Shown piece by piece: positions 24,608 through 37,189 of a stretch of DNA of 64,000 bases; within the stretch, counting starts at the first letter, position 1; every line of letters begins with the position of its first letter. The DNA comes from Sialis fuliginosa (lineage: Eukaryota; Arthropoda; Insecta; Megaloptera; Sialidae), in the NCBI GenBank assembly GCA_961205875.1, contig OY540814.1, positions 12,010,993-12,074,992 of the forward strand. The letters run 5' to 3'. Under the pieces are notes generated by a model. It did not search any database, was not told the DNA's origin, and saw only the letters and a list, made by a program, of their open reading frames with translations. The translations under genes and the position numbers were made by a program.

Positions 24608-26023
24608 GGATGTATGGCAGGTATCTAATTTCAACGAGAAATAGTTGAAATTTGGAGAAGTTACTCCTTAATAAATCTAAAGTACCCACACAAAATTTCA
24701 AAAGGTTTTACAACATAGTTTAAAAGTTATTATTTTAAAAAATTAACATGGGCTCTTATGGGAGAATGGTGTATTGACGGTTGAATTCCAATAAAACACA
24801 TGGTTCAAGCATCGAGAAAAATCCGAAATTTTCACAACACGTCACTTACATATTTAGCAACAAGTTTCATAAAAAAAATTATATGCATACAGAACTAAAT
24901 TGTGAGAAAAAAAATAATTATTGCTGAAAAATGTCGAAAAAAATAAAAAAATGGCGTACTCTATAAAAATTATATTTTGACTTGGCAACACAGTGCACAG
25001 CTGATTATCCAGGGCGCGCTGTATAAACTTTTGTATTATTACAATACATCCAAATATTTTATTTTACTGTTATTAATATATTTATAATTGATTCATTTTT
25101 ATTATTTTTAGACGTTAACATTTATTTTTTATTAAAATTTGCGTGATTTTTAAGTATTCAATTTAAACAATTGAAGGTTAACGTTTTTCTGTCACAATTA
25201 TTACAAAACTCGGCATTTAAATAATTAAATCATATGTATATAAATAAATAATAAGATATACTTGGGGGGAGGGGTGCTAGAGAACTAACCGTGTTTGATC
25301 TCCTCGGGTGTAACAGGCACTTCCTCTATATTTTTTTTATCGTATAGAGTTTACTCGTCGTTGATTATATACCGTTTCTTTAATAATTTTTCCTTTCCAA
25401 TGAAACATTTTTCTCTTCACAAAGTAACAACACTATATTTGAGTATACTCGTATTATTGTTCTGTGTTTTACGTTAACAAATTGAATACGCGTGCACATG
25501 TGTTCACAAATATTATCACAATCACAAATATGATTGTTGTAAATTAAATTGGTACTAATGCGATGTTGTCAAATGTAATTATTTATTTTCTTACATATTT
25601 TTTCATATTTGTAAGCATATATACTACTAATATTATTATTTTCATTGCATTTATATGTTCCATGTATGTTCTAAATAGTGTTATTTAATAATATTTTAAT
25701 TTCTGAAGTCATTTATAATAATAAAATACTTGGGTTTTTTTTATTTTTAACAGATGAATTTAAATGACATTCAGAGTAAAAAGTTTTCATATTATCAACA
25801 AAAATATTCATTTATTGGCTAAAATTCTAAAATAATAGTTAAGAATGAGAAATAAGCTTTAAACATAAGTATTTATATTGTTTAAGTAGGGTTTAAATAG
25901 TTTATAAACAAATTTGACTTTCCTACATGCACTTAAAATGAATATTTAAAAGTTTGATTTAGATCGTTCCATCTCACCTAGATTTACGTTATTTTCTACA
26001 TAGACTGTATGTGCCATACATCC
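24608..26023. mobile_element. TTAA-flanked element (~1.4 kb, piggyBac-like ends)
   Basis: A 12-bp inverted terminus GGATGTATGGCA/TGCCATACATCC is flanked by TTAA at 24604-24607 and 26024-26027. TTAA targets are the signature of piggyBac elements. No transposase frame is visible in the 1416 bp (only a 60-codon non-ATG frame), so it would be non-autonomous. The outer flanks share a direct ~45-bp repeat ('ccagatgacgtatttyccyc'), possibly an older element split by this insertion. Confidence 0.6.
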
Positions 26024-26129
26024 TTAAGATTGGCACAACATTCCTCCTCTCCACATTCGGGCACCCCAGATGACGTATTTCCCTCTCTCACGCCGAGCTA
26101 CTGAGGCTACCTTGTATTTTACATACCTT

Positions 26130-27140
26130 GAAGTGCCTTGAACTGACACTACCTTGTCTTTATACACCGTGCATTCAGCTATCTACGTAAGTCTATGTTC
26201 CTGAAAATTTCACGTATACGGAAATCGCAAATTACACGGTAACATAAATAAATTAAGCAATACATACCTAATTGTATTTATATTAGCCATAAAAACTTCA
26301 CATTAATAAAAAAGTAAAAAAAACATAGAAAAACGCGGACGCGGCATCGTACTATGTACCATTATACTAGAGTCTAGACAAACTAGCATCAGCTTGTTGA
26401 AGCAAAAGCTCTCAAAAGAGACTTCAGCCAAGTTGATGAAAACAAGAGCTGTAGAGATACGGATTAAACTTTTTTACTATACACATTTTCACTCCAGTAG
26501 TTTTTTTTTCTAAATAATGAAGTGTTATGACAATTTCACTAATCTCTGTGAACAATACCCGTATAAAGACAATGGAAGAAACAAGCTCTAGGAACTTTTG
26601 TATTATGTTGACAATTAGCTATTTTTATTTTGTTATATAATCAGTATAAGTATACATATAATTATATTTTTGTCATTTTTATTTAATTGTTGTATTTGAA
26701 TAATTATGTACCTAATATATATATAACAATTAAATATAAATTACAGATTAATCAACATTAAAATAATCTAATTAAATTAAATTATCGAATATACCGAAAT
26801 ATACCTTCAAAAGAACAAAAAATGAATACTAAAAATTATTTACCTATTTACTGGAATGTTATTTCAAACACACAACAAAACTTTTTTTTATAAATATTTC
26901 AAAAACTACACTAAACAAACTTGTTTATTTTAAGTAAACAATGACAATATTTATAATATGTAAAATTAAATTGTTGACATTAACAACAATAGCATTTTTG
27001 TAGTTCTATGATTTATCACCAGTTGTCATAACCAAAAATACCAACTTTCTAACTTGATATTATATGCAGAGATATTTTATTTAAACAATTTAAAAATTCT
27101 TTTAATTTTAATATTTTACAAATCAATTTATACGTTTGTT
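26130..27140. other. Intergenic sequence upstream of the GT92 gene
   Basis: AT-rich, with no paired repeat ends recognised. It ends at 'tacgtttgttacag' (to 27143), which looks like a splice acceptor, so this stretch is probably the end of a 5' UTR intron. Confidence 0.45.
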
Positions 27141-27174
27141 ACAGATTACGTGAAAGACAATAAACAACATTAAG

Positions 27175-29386
27175 ATGGCAACATTACGTGTGAAGAAACG
27201 CGATGGACTCGCTCGCAACAAAGAACGTGCCTCGATGAGTTTCTTCATTGTTGTAATGTTTTTTGCCGTCTTCGGGGTCATCGTGTTAACAGAGGTACTA
27301 TTGATGGATGAACGAGGACAAAGTGCAATGTTAGCCCGTCAAGGAATGTCACATCGCCACGGTGATGGTCAAGATTATGATGATACTTTACAGGTATATA
27401 CATTCATTGTGCATCTACGAAGAATATAAATAAATAAAGCTTTTATTGTAGGTTGATGATTATGTTGCATATCGAGCTGGCGGTGGGATGATTGTTGCCG
27501 AACCAGTAAATAATTTTGCTAATCCAATGAAAGACAATGCAATTCTTGCCGATGCAAAACATGATGCACAATCTGTAGGGCAACGATTCATTATGTCACC
27601 TGTACACGCTTTGCCTGTTGTAGCTGATATAGAAATACCAAATCCATCAGGAAATCAACCTCTTCCACTTGGAATCGAAATTAAACTTCCACAGCTCAGT
27701 AATAATTATACATCTCAAGATGGCAAATGGCAAATTGTCAACGGTACTAGGTAAGAATGCTTATATTTTTTATTACTATATATTTTTATATATATAATTT
27801 TATAATTGCAGGCATAAATTTTTTGTCTTTTCTGCATTTTACGATCGTAGAAAAGGACAGAAATCAATACGTATTATAGGAGCTACAAGAACGAGAGGTC
27901 CTGAAAGGGTTTGGTGCAGGCTTTGGTATGATACGCCTTCTAGAACTACAACAGGGAACTCATCCGCAACCTTCTGGCAGCCTAGTTCTGCCACAGTTAT
28001 GGGTAAAGTGAAGGTAACAAAAACATCGATTAAAAAACAAACTAATGCTATACCTACATACATTACGTTACAGGTTATACGTGAAAATTGGAACTTGAAG
28101 TATAGTGCATGTTTCGTACTATGTCCACTGGTAAAAGGCCTAACTGGACCACCTCACAGTGTCAGCATTGTCAGCAGATTAAAATCTTATCCGTCGAATA
28201 GGATGCTCGTGAGAAATACAGACTCCGAAGTGAACACATCTAGAATACCAGAAGGTTTAGCAGTTTGCGTGAAACCTTTGCATTTTAACTATAATCAGGT
28301 AAACGAAATAAAATTTATAAAATAAATACTAAAACTAATCAATTTAAAATTTCAGGTGATACAAATGTTAGAATTCCTTGAACTGAATGCAATCCTTGGC
28401 GTTCAACATTTCACTTTTTACAACCACACTCTGGGACCAGACGTCGGATGTATTCTTCAAGAATACCAACAAGAGTATTTGTCCAACAAGTACAACAAGT
28501 CGATAGGTATCACTCTATTACCTTGGCAACTTGACATGGTCTCACAAAAAGAAATCCGAACGGAAGGCCTATTTGCAGCATTAAACGATTGCCTTTATAG
28601 GTCTATGTACAAGTACTCGCACATTGCACTGATAGATTTGGACGAATACATTATTCCAAAACATAATAATACTTTATCTGAGTTATTACAGTAGGTTTTT
28701 TGTTTTGTCAAATAAATACAAAATCAAATAATACACATTTTTATTATTTTAGATGGATGAGTATGAAATTAAATGTACGCAATACTGGATCATATTCTTT
28801 TCAAAATGCATTTTTTTACTTGCAATGGGGAGATGATGAATCAGTATATAAAACTAAAGATCAGATTGAAGCATCTTTAGTTACGTTACGTAAAACTCGT
28901 AGAAGATCTAAACTTCATCCGCATAAGCAGCGCAGTAAATATATCTGTCGCCCAGAAAAAGTTATCGAAGCTGGAAATCATTTTGTGTGGGAATTTTTAC
29001 CAGGTATGTACAATGTACTCGCTTCTTTATCTGGTATCTTCTGATAATTAATACAACGAATGTTTTTTCCAGGTCACGGTACATTAAACGTTCCAGCCGA
29101 TGCAGCAATCCTACATCATTATCGCGTATGTGAATTCGGTGGTGACGATTGTATAAAAACTACGTCTACAATTGACCGAACTACATATAGATATCGTACA
29201 TTGTTGTCTGAACGTGTTCGACAAAAGTTTGTTAAACTTAAAGAAAAATGTGATTTGCCAGACTTGCCACCGATTCCTACAAAACCTCCAACTGCGAAGC
29301 CTAAGGTGGCGGCACAAATTATTAACTCAGTAAAAAATAAAAATACAATTAACAACTTATTGAACGATCATAAAAAACAAAGCTAA
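27175..29386 (+). CDS. Glycosyltransferase family 92 protein
   Basis: Seven coding exons: 27175-27393, 27452-27750, 27812-28013, 28074-28298, 28356-28690, 28753-29003 and 29073-29386. All join in frame with GT-AG introns of 54 to 69 bp and give 614 residues. Residues 21-43 form one hydrophobic segment after a basic start, the layout of a type II Golgi enzyme. The C-terminal half carries the GT92 (DUF23) pattern: GVQHFTFYNH, then the metal-binding D-L-D-E at residues 409-412 within ALIDLDEYI, then NHFVWEF and AILHHYR. GT92 members such as nematode galt-1 are galactosyltransferases of glycoprotein glycans; the acceptor here cannot be read from sequence. An acceptor-like 'tttgttacag' at 27143 implies a non-coding upstream exon. 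A candidate AATAAA is at 29676. Gene model confidence is high, exact substrate unknown. Confidence 0.92.
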
Positions 29387-29700
29387 CAACAGATTTTTAA
29401 CAACTCTAAAATGAAGTGAACTTCTACATGAAGTATTTCGTGATAATATTGTTATAAAGTGAAAAGGGTATTAGAGATACTCACATACACGATTAAAGCG
29501 TTTTCCAATCTGGTTTGGTTAAAATAAGTCAATCGGCATATCGATCGTGAGTTTAAACTTACGAGTTTTAATATAAAAACTGTTGAGAATCATCGTAGGG
29601 AAATATATTGAGCGCACAAAAGAAATACTGGTTTCTATCACAGAATAGAATGTAAAGGTGTACCTCAATTAACGAAATAAATGTGTTCTAGAACAGGGCT
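29387..29700 (+). other. Probable 3' UTR of the GT92 gene
   Basis: AATAAA at 29676-29681, about 290 bases after the stop, is the first canonical poly(A) signal on this strand. Confidence 0.5.
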
Positions 29701-29842
29701 ACTTCAAATATATGACAGACAGTATGAAAAATGACTTCATAGTTGCATTTTTAAATGCATTACCCTCTATTTTAGGTTTCTTTACCTTTGTTATTTGAAA
29801 AAGTTGATTCAAAGTTTGAGAAAATACTAAATATTTCATTAA

Positions 29843-30051
29843 GGAGCTATTCTACTTTGTCAAGTTGTTTTGAGAAAAGTGTGGAAATCAAAGACAGGGC
29901 TAATCAGCGATTCTAGGTCCATACAGAATTCCTTCTGTTTCTTTGTAAAACTCATCACCAACTGATCTAGCCTCCCTATAAGCTGTTCGGGGTTCTTTTT
30001 AAGAAATAAAAAAAAGTGAATTTTTCTGACCCGAAGAAGTAGAATAGCCCC
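29843..30051. mobile_element. TTAA-flanked MITE (209 bp)
   Basis: 'ggagctattctacttt' at the left is mirrored by 'gaagtagaatagcccc' at the right (about 15 paired bases). TTAA flanks both sides (29839-29842, 30052-30055). It is non-coding and piggyBac-like by target site only. Confidence 0.7.
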
Positions 30052-30055
30052 TTAA

Positions 30056-32630
30056 TCAAAAAATTTGTCGAGTGCGTGTAGAGCCTCGCTTATTAGTGTC
30101 CGTACCATAAAGTTTTTCCAATTCATTATTAATTTGACTTAGAAACTTTCAAAAAGTTGTCAGCACAATATATTTTACATTTTCACTACATTCTAATTTT
30201 TTATTATTTTTGAAAAAATACGTAAGTGCAGTGAGTGCTGATAAAGTTTTTTTTCTCTCACTATTTTGGTGAATGGATAAGTGGTTAAGCAGATAGACAG
30301 AGCGAGATGTTGCATTTTATAATATGTAAGGATGATTATTAATTACGGAGATATAAGCTTTCTAGTTACCTCCCAATACTGATGGGGAAGACAGTTCTAC
30401 GTCAAAATATCTATCCACAAATGATATCCATAATAATTAAATTATCTAAAAAAAAGTTTGGATGTCACTGTTTAAGAGTACTCCCAAATTAACGCAAAAA
30501 TATTTTCCAGTTGGAGAGCACACCTGTTTTAATTAACTCGAACATAGCAAGGTTTCGTTACGCAGGTATATATAATGTATAGATAATTAACATGGCACAT
30601 AATAACTTACGGTATTATTATACCAGTTTCTTTTGTGAGCTACAATCCTCATTTCTTACAAATGTTGTTTATAGAAAATGATAATTTTAATTTAATTCAT
30701 TCACAGTGTTTAGAAAAACACAAAGAAGTGTAAACACGAAACATTATATTAACAGTAATTAAGATAATAAGGAAAGACTGAATAGATAGAATAGGTTTAT
30801 AATGATGAAAATATAATAAAGATTCTTCTGTGTAACTACGCGAACCAGATGAACTTGCATGGTCTCAAAATACATGCCATGACCAAAGAGTTAAGCTAAA
30901 GTATTACGATTAACAGTAATTTGGTATAATGAATAATAAGAATTTTAGTAAAAAATGATTAATGCAAATACTATAAATAACGTTAATAAATCTTACTGAG
31001 AAAATACATTATCTCGATCAGTTATATAATACTCAATTTGATAAGTATTATACATTGAATTACACAAAAAAATAATTAATCAGGAGATATACATAAATAA
31101 AAACATCCAATGTTTTATCACAAATAGATATTCAAAAAATCTAATAATATCCATTACACTGTCTCCAGATGACGTGACAAATGTAAATAAACATTTTGTA
31201 CTTTATAAATATGGAAAAGCTGGGTGTAAACATTGGAAATAATAAAATAACAGTTATAGATTAGCACGAACAGAGCAATTACAAATAATCAGTGGAAGTA
31301 CTTGAAATATCAAATATTATACTTTTTGCTATTTTCAAATGTACTTGACTTGAAGTAACTATTATGAAAAATTATTTTAAGCTTCAAGTACTGAACTTGG
31401 TAAAATCAAGTATTACATTCAAAGTACTTTAATTAAGTATCATTTATGGATGTACTTAAAGTAAAACTACAAGTATTATATACAAGTATTTTTCACTAAC
31501 TTTAAATGCACTCAGCTCTGGGTTACAAAATTAAATTATATAATTATGATAAATTGTTTAGATATTTAATTTTTGTAATTTATTGGTGGGGTAGTGTACA
31601 ACGTGTAATAAATGAGGATTTTACGATGACTAATTATGAAATTAAAATTGTATTAAATATAATCTCAATTAAATTAAAATTATATTATACATTTTTGTAA
31701 TACAAAGTTTTTTATATTATGCTTAGTTTAATTTACAGTGTGATATTTTATATTTATTGTAAATTAAAATGATTACTCAATAGAAAACGTACATTAGGTT
31801 TTTTAATTAAAAATTCATAATTAATAAATATTAATTTCATATATAAAAATAAAAGACAATAAAAAAGAATTCACCTATAGCAAAAATGTTGTGACATAAT
31901 TTTTAACAAGGCAAATTCTGTTATAATAAAATAAATACAAACAGTAATTCAATAAAATTATAGATATTACCATGTATTTACTTTAGTTTAAATAGCAAAT
32001 TATGTATATTAAAACATTTATTGGGGATATTTATCTGTGACTTAAATAATAATAAAAATCAAAGTTTAAATTACTAACTATATCATTTGCATGCTGAAGA
32101 TATGCCGTATTGAAAATAATTGTACAAAAAATATATCATATCATATTTTGGCTTCGGCCACACGTACTGCTAGTTAAAAAGTTCAATCAATGAAATCAAA
32201 TCTAACCATCCGCTAGATTTCGTTTTAACTCATTTTTAAACTATCCCTGATAATATTGTGAATCTTAATTTATCTTGAATCTTGAATATCTACATCGTTA
32301 CTGTACTACATTGTTAATTAATATTATTTAAACAAGGCCTATATTGTGTGATATATAATCATTATATTTTTATTTTTTTGTGTACGTATAGTTACATACA
32401 ATTTCATTTTTTAATTTTTTTAATCTACTCAAATGAAATTAATTATTGCCTTACTGTTATTTATATTGATAGAACTTGATGTCTATACATAGATACTTTA
32501 AATATAAATAATTTTTATTCCGATTTAAATAATGTGCTGTACAAAACACAAGTGATGTATATTATTTTGTTGAAAAATATGTAGATATATAATAATGGCA
32601 TAGAATACATTTATTTTTTAAACATTTGTA
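30056..32630. other. Intergenic AT-rich stretch
   Basis: No supported gene. At 31285-31515 variants of the word 'caagtact' recur at least eight times on both strands, followed by 'cactcagctctggg', which looks like the CAGAGC-type end of a decayed hAT element. A left partner 'cagagcaattaca' is near 31269. The target duplication is not visible. Confidence 0.4.
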
Positions 32631-32640
32631 ACTCAGTTGA

Positions 32641-33149
32641 GGGGTAACACCACTAGCAGCCGAAAAAAACACTTAACTTTGTCGATTTTTTTTTGGAAGT
32701 ATAATAAAAGGAATGGGAATTCTTTTTAGAGGGTTTATTTAGCATTTATTTTAGTATAGAAAAAATTCTTTTTATTAATATTTTTGTACAAAATGGCGGC
32801 GAGGCCCAATCTTTAAAATAATCTTTCAATTTAAAAAACACCTCCATTAGTGGACAAATTTCTCATGAAATATAAAACCTGGAGCAAAAAACCAAAAAAA
32901 TTTAAAATCTACGTACTACTGGCTATAGAAGTAATGTGTTCGCTAAGTTTAAAAAAAAAGTGGTTTTGAGGAAAATGCGTTTAAAGTTTTACAAGCAGGA
33001 AAGTTTTACCCTGGTGACCTTTTGAGTAACCTTAACCACCTTCTGAACTGTAATTTCTTTTTACTATAGAACCAAGTGCATATTGTTTTTATTATGTTAA
33101 AGCATTGTAAAAAAATTTTTTTTTCAAAATCCTAGAGTGGTGTTACCCC
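32641..33149. mobile_element. TTAA-flanked foldback element (509 bp)
   Basis: GGGGTAACACCACT at the left is exactly mirrored by AGTGGTGTTACCCC at the right. The right flank is TTAA (33150-33153) and the left is TTGA, one change from TTAA. It is non-coding. Likely a piggyBac-type MITE. Confidence 0.7.
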
Positions 33150-33730
33150 TTAACTCAACTAATTTTTCATTGAATTGCGTGACCGTATTAAGCAATTTGA
33201 AACTCTTGGAGATAGAATGTAAGATCACACTTTCTTAGTATCAGAAACTGCTTTGTGTTTTTATTTATTTAAAAATCTGTTTTTATTCAGATATACAGTA
33301 GGGTCTCTTTTACACTAATTTGAAGTTTTCTGATATTCTCTTTTTTGATAAGGTATATTATAATTTAAATTAAAGCTTACTAAGAATGATATATATGTAT
33401 GTGAATATCAATATTGCATTAGTTTTACAAAATAATTTATACATAGTGATTATAAAAAAGGACTATTTTTAAATACATTTAAGTACTTAAATTATTCTCA
33501 TTGAAATTGTTTTTATTGCATTTACACATGTATATATAAAACGTTATTTTACAAGTTAATTTGAATGCGATTTTGGTTTGTAAACTATATTTCATAAATT
33601 CGTAAATAATTTTCTAACATCAAATACTATGAAATTTTACAGAACAAAATTGCATACAATTTTCAAAAAGATAATTGAAAAATAAATAATTATTTTTTAT
33701 ACATAGAATAAGGACTTTATTTTATTTTAT

Positions 33731-35232
33731 ATGAATTGGACAGTCTTCCAAAACATGTTTTATTTTTTTGTGTTCATATTGTTTATTTATATTTTTGTCA
33801 GTTCTTCAAATATGGATTTTGATATGTAATAAATAAAATTTTTGTATTGATCTGAAACTATGTTTACTACTTATATGATTGATAAATCCACATATTGTCT
33901 CCTACAAGGCAAAGTATCATAAGCGCCATGCAATGCAATGGCACTTACGATCGATACTTTGCCTTGTTCATCTATTTCAGAAGTCAGGATTAATAAAATA
34001 AGTTATTATAAGTTTAGTATGCGTTAATTGAAATTAAAATTTTATATTTCGGTTACCATATCACAGTTTTTTATAAGTAAAAATATTTCCTATATTCAAT
34101 GTCGAGTACAGAATAATAATTAAGGTATTAATTGTAATTGTCTTTTCAAGTTAGCTATGATGTGTCAAAATATTCGTTATTAGAATTTTTATTTTATTGT
34201 ACAGGCATTTAATTAATATGATTAAGGTAAAGTATAAACAATTTCTGGTTTTTAACGAATATGATAGAACTCTGTAGTCAGTTAGATTTAATTTTATTGT
34301 ATGAGCAGTAAAAATTAAAAAAAATAAAAAACAATTATTTCGTTTTCAGGATTTTACAATACAACCAACAATAACAATTAACGAAAATGTTAAAAACTCA
34401 GAAAATTATGAACACGAGCTTAATTCAAAATTATGTATTAATCCTTTAATTGATAATATTGAATTCTGTTTTAACATTTCAAACGGTTCACAAAATATTG
34501 GTTGTAATAAAAATTGCAAGTGCGTTAGTGATCGCGGATCTACAACAGAATTTAACTGTTTGAATGAAAATTTCAGTCAATGTTTAAACGTAAGTAAAAA
34601 TAATTTTTTCTTGAATGTTTATTTAAATATATTTTTTTTATTCTAGCTTTTAACTACTAATTATGTGAACTCGATAGAAAACAATATTAAAATGAACAAT
34701 AGTAAAATAAATGAATTAAAAAAATTAGTACAAGAAGATTTCTGTAAAAGAAGAGATACCCAAAACATGTGTGAAAAAATTAAGAACGATATATCAGTAC
34801 ACGATCAAAAATATGTATGATTTGAATATTAATAATGATAACAATTTATAAATTTTAATTTTTTTTAGAATTCTTTTGATAATTCAATAAATGGTTGGTA
34901 CAGAAAAAAGCGTCTAAGTAATACATTCAAGACATTCAAGGATAATATAAAAATAAAAAAACAATTATCAGTCGAAAGTTTTAAAACAGATATAATAAAT
35001 GAACAAAAACAGGTTTTTATTGTTTTTGAAATAAAATACATGAAACAAAATGATAACATGAAAATTTATGTTTTAGATTGAAGAAGCTATAATGAAGGTA
35101 CAAAATGAAATAAAAATTGCTCTTGATGAAAAGAATGAAATAATAAAATCAACACAAAAAATAATACAACAAGGTGTTAACATATTACACTCTGAAACAC
35201 TAAACGTTTTACAAGATAAACAAATGTATTAA
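33731..35232 (+). CDS. Unrecognised secreted cysteine-containing coiled-coil protein
   Basis: I assembled six exons: 33731-33825, 34205-34226 (22-nt microexon), 34350-34589, 34647-34814, 34869-35012 and 35077-35232. All joins keep one open frame and every intron is GT-AG; the microexon has a strong acceptor (tattttattgtacag) and donor (GTAAAG). The product is 274 residues (266 if the second ATG at 33755 is used; an in-frame stop at 33704 bars longer forms). Residues 9-26 form a classic signal peptide (MFYFFVFILFIYIFVSSS). The middle holds nine cysteines, including C-x3-C-x-C. The C-terminal third (about 150-274) is K/E/I-rich and predicted coiled coil, with a dibasic RKKR near residue 189. 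Poly(A) signals lie at 35234 and 35243. No family was recognised. The exon 4-6 part is secure; the first two exons are inference. Confidence 0.7.
33904..33967. repeat. 64-nt near-perfect palindrome in intron 1
   Basis: 'acaaggcaaagtatc' and 'gatactttgccttgt' are perfect inverted arms, and the interior ('taagcgccat' against 'atggcactta') pairs as well, leaving a tiny loop. It lies inside the first intron of the secreted-protein gene. A minimal MITE relic or an RNA hairpin. Confidence 0.75.
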
Positions 35233-35364
35233 AAATAAACGCAATAAAACATTAAACACAGAAGTGAATTTTTATTATTTTTCAGTACAATGTTTTTCGA
35301 ATATACATGAATATATTATATATCAACAAGATTGTAACTACATTTGAGTTAAACAAATTATTAC

Positions 35365-36009
35365 TTAGTGGTATTTATAGTTTCTATGTCTGATAATTTT
35401 TCCGTAATTAATCATATAAAAGAATGCCATTGACCCTACAACAACTTGCAAAAATGGAGCAATTCCCATACGTTTAGGTTGCACATATTTGTGCTGCCAT
35501 CTCCACCATGCTGAAATATTAATATATCTTTACCTTATTGAATTAAGTTATATTTACTAAAAATTACTCTAAAGGTTTTATATAGAATAGATTTTCACTT
35601 TAAACACATACAGTTAGTGTTGAATTCAGAAGAGAGTCTTAAAAAGTTCTCATATGTATCAAGTTATCAATAATTTTTGATTTATTAAAAAAAATTGTCA
35701 TAGTTACCTCTGCTTACAGCTCCAGCCATGGCCTGCGGGCTCTTATTACGTCTTGTCAACCATCCTCCAAGTTCACCCACTTTAACTTGTGCTAATGGAA
35801 TATCAGCTGAAAGAAATAATTTAAAACTTACATAGTATTACATTCGAATACATATTACACTAAAGTAATGTAAATGAAAAATATAAATATGATTATATAA
35901 CTTCGAAAAAAATATGCAGATATGAATTACCTTTTCCATAATACCGAGCTGGATCGTATGGACCATGAACTTTTGGATTGTATTCTACAGGATACTCACC
36001 AAACCCCAT
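35365..36009 (-). CDS. ATPsynF: ATP synthase subunit f, mitochondrial
   Basis: Three exons on the minus strand: 36009-35931, 35806-35708 and 35510-35365, together 107 residues plus stop, the usual length in insects. The protein starts MGFGEYPVEYNPKVHGPYDP, continues with VKVGELGGWL and SPQAMAGAVSRAWWRWQ, has one membrane helix (about residues 70-92, MGIAPFLQVVVGSMAFFYMI) and ends GKIIRHRNYKYH. This is the small Fo subunit f that helps anchor the stator and dimerise complex V in the inner mitochondrial membrane. It is transcribed head to head with pICln (319 bp between start codons) and tail to tail with the secreted-protein gene (132 bp between stops). 'tttatt' at 35271-35276 is a plausible reverse-strand poly(A) signal, which would place the two 3' UTRs over each other. 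Confidence 0.96.
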
Positions 36010-36328
36010 TTTAGGACAAAAATAAGATTATTTGATTAAATACAATGAGCCCCAGTCACTACGAAGACATTAAAAATCAATGCAATGAATCTATTAACTA
36101 TATAGGGTTTTTCTTGTTTTTATTTCATACACTGTTATTTATATGATGGTATTAATGGGTATTATTAACATAAAATCAGCAGCAAATCAAAAAGAACTTT
36201 CAAATTGTTGTCAAAAGTATTGAACATTTTAAAACGTATTTGTATACCTACCTAGTTTAGAATTTATTGAATTTATTAGATATATATTTCAACAAGTAAT
36301 TGTAGTTTAATATTAATTTTATGCAAAT
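36010..36328. promoter_or_regulatory. Shared divergent promoter region (ATPsynF / pICln)
   Basis: The 319 bp between two opposing start codons must contain both promoters and 5' UTRs. No clear TATA box or initiator stands out. Confidence 0.5.
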
Positions 36329-37181
36329 ATGGTTATAATATCAAGTTTTACGGTATCTGAAGAAGGCATAAGATATCAACAACCAGCTATAGAAGTTGTT
36401 TTTAATGACAAAAACATCGGAAAGGGAACATTGTATATTCACGAAAGGTGAATATTGCTCTACTATTGCTTTTAGGTTTATTTACATATTGATTTTAGAG
36501 TTTTAGCATGGAAGAGTGATAACGTTCCAGAGTATGGATTCAATATACCATATCCAGATATTTCACTACATGCCTTATGCCGAGATCAATCTTCCTTTCC
36601 GCTTCCTAATATTTATATTATGTTAGATGGACATGTGGAATTACCAGGTAAATAGTCAGTTATTATTACTTTGAATATAACTTTCTCAACACATTAATAA
36701 AAGTATTTTTATCCTGTAAATAAATACATATTTTGTGACAGGTGATTAGGGCCTAACATAATATAAATCTTACAGGTGAATTTATAAGTACTGATGTGGT
36801 GAACAATGTTTCAAATGGAGTTGAATCCGATGAAGATAATGACAGTATAGCAGATATTACTGAGATAAGGTTGATTCCTACTGACGATAATACTTTATCT
36901 GTTATATTTGAAGAAATCAAACAATGCCAAGAACTAAATCCTGATCCTAACGACAGTCCATTAGGTATTAAAACAATTATTTACTAACTTATCTTTACGT
37001 TAAAACTAATTTTTCTTTAAAATTTTCAATAGATGAAGATGATGATGAAATGGATGGAGGTTTTGGCGACGATTACGAAGAAGAAGATTTGGAACCCGAC
37101 AGTGAAAGATTTGAATCTATGAACTTAAATGGATCAGCACAAAACGGTACAGACAGTCGAATGTTTGAAGATGCAGATTGA
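36329..37181 (+). CDS. icln: Methylosome subunit pICln
   Basis: Four exons (36329-36447, 36499-36647, 36776-36964, 37033-37181) give 201 residues. The N-terminal PH-like fold is visible: GKGTLYIHERVLAWKSD, then GFNIPYPDISLHALCRD, then NIYIMLDG. A run ADITEIRLIPTDD and IFEEIKQCQELNPDP follows, and the C-terminus is acidic (DEDDDEMD, DDYEEEDLEPDSERF). This matches pICln, which chaperones Sm proteins and presents them to the PRMT5 methylosome during snRNP assembly in the cytoplasm. The start at 36329 is chosen because an ATG at 36321 is out of frame and closes at once. AATAAA is at 37283. Length fits the insect family (about 200-215). Confidence 0.95.
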
Positions 37182-37189
37182 ACTTTTAT

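Noticed and set aside
33755-35229. Orphan secreted gene considered as a BICYCLE-type effector
   Set aside because: Although microexon and signal peptide are suggestive, the paired C-x-Y-C motifs are absent and most exons are large and in phase 0.
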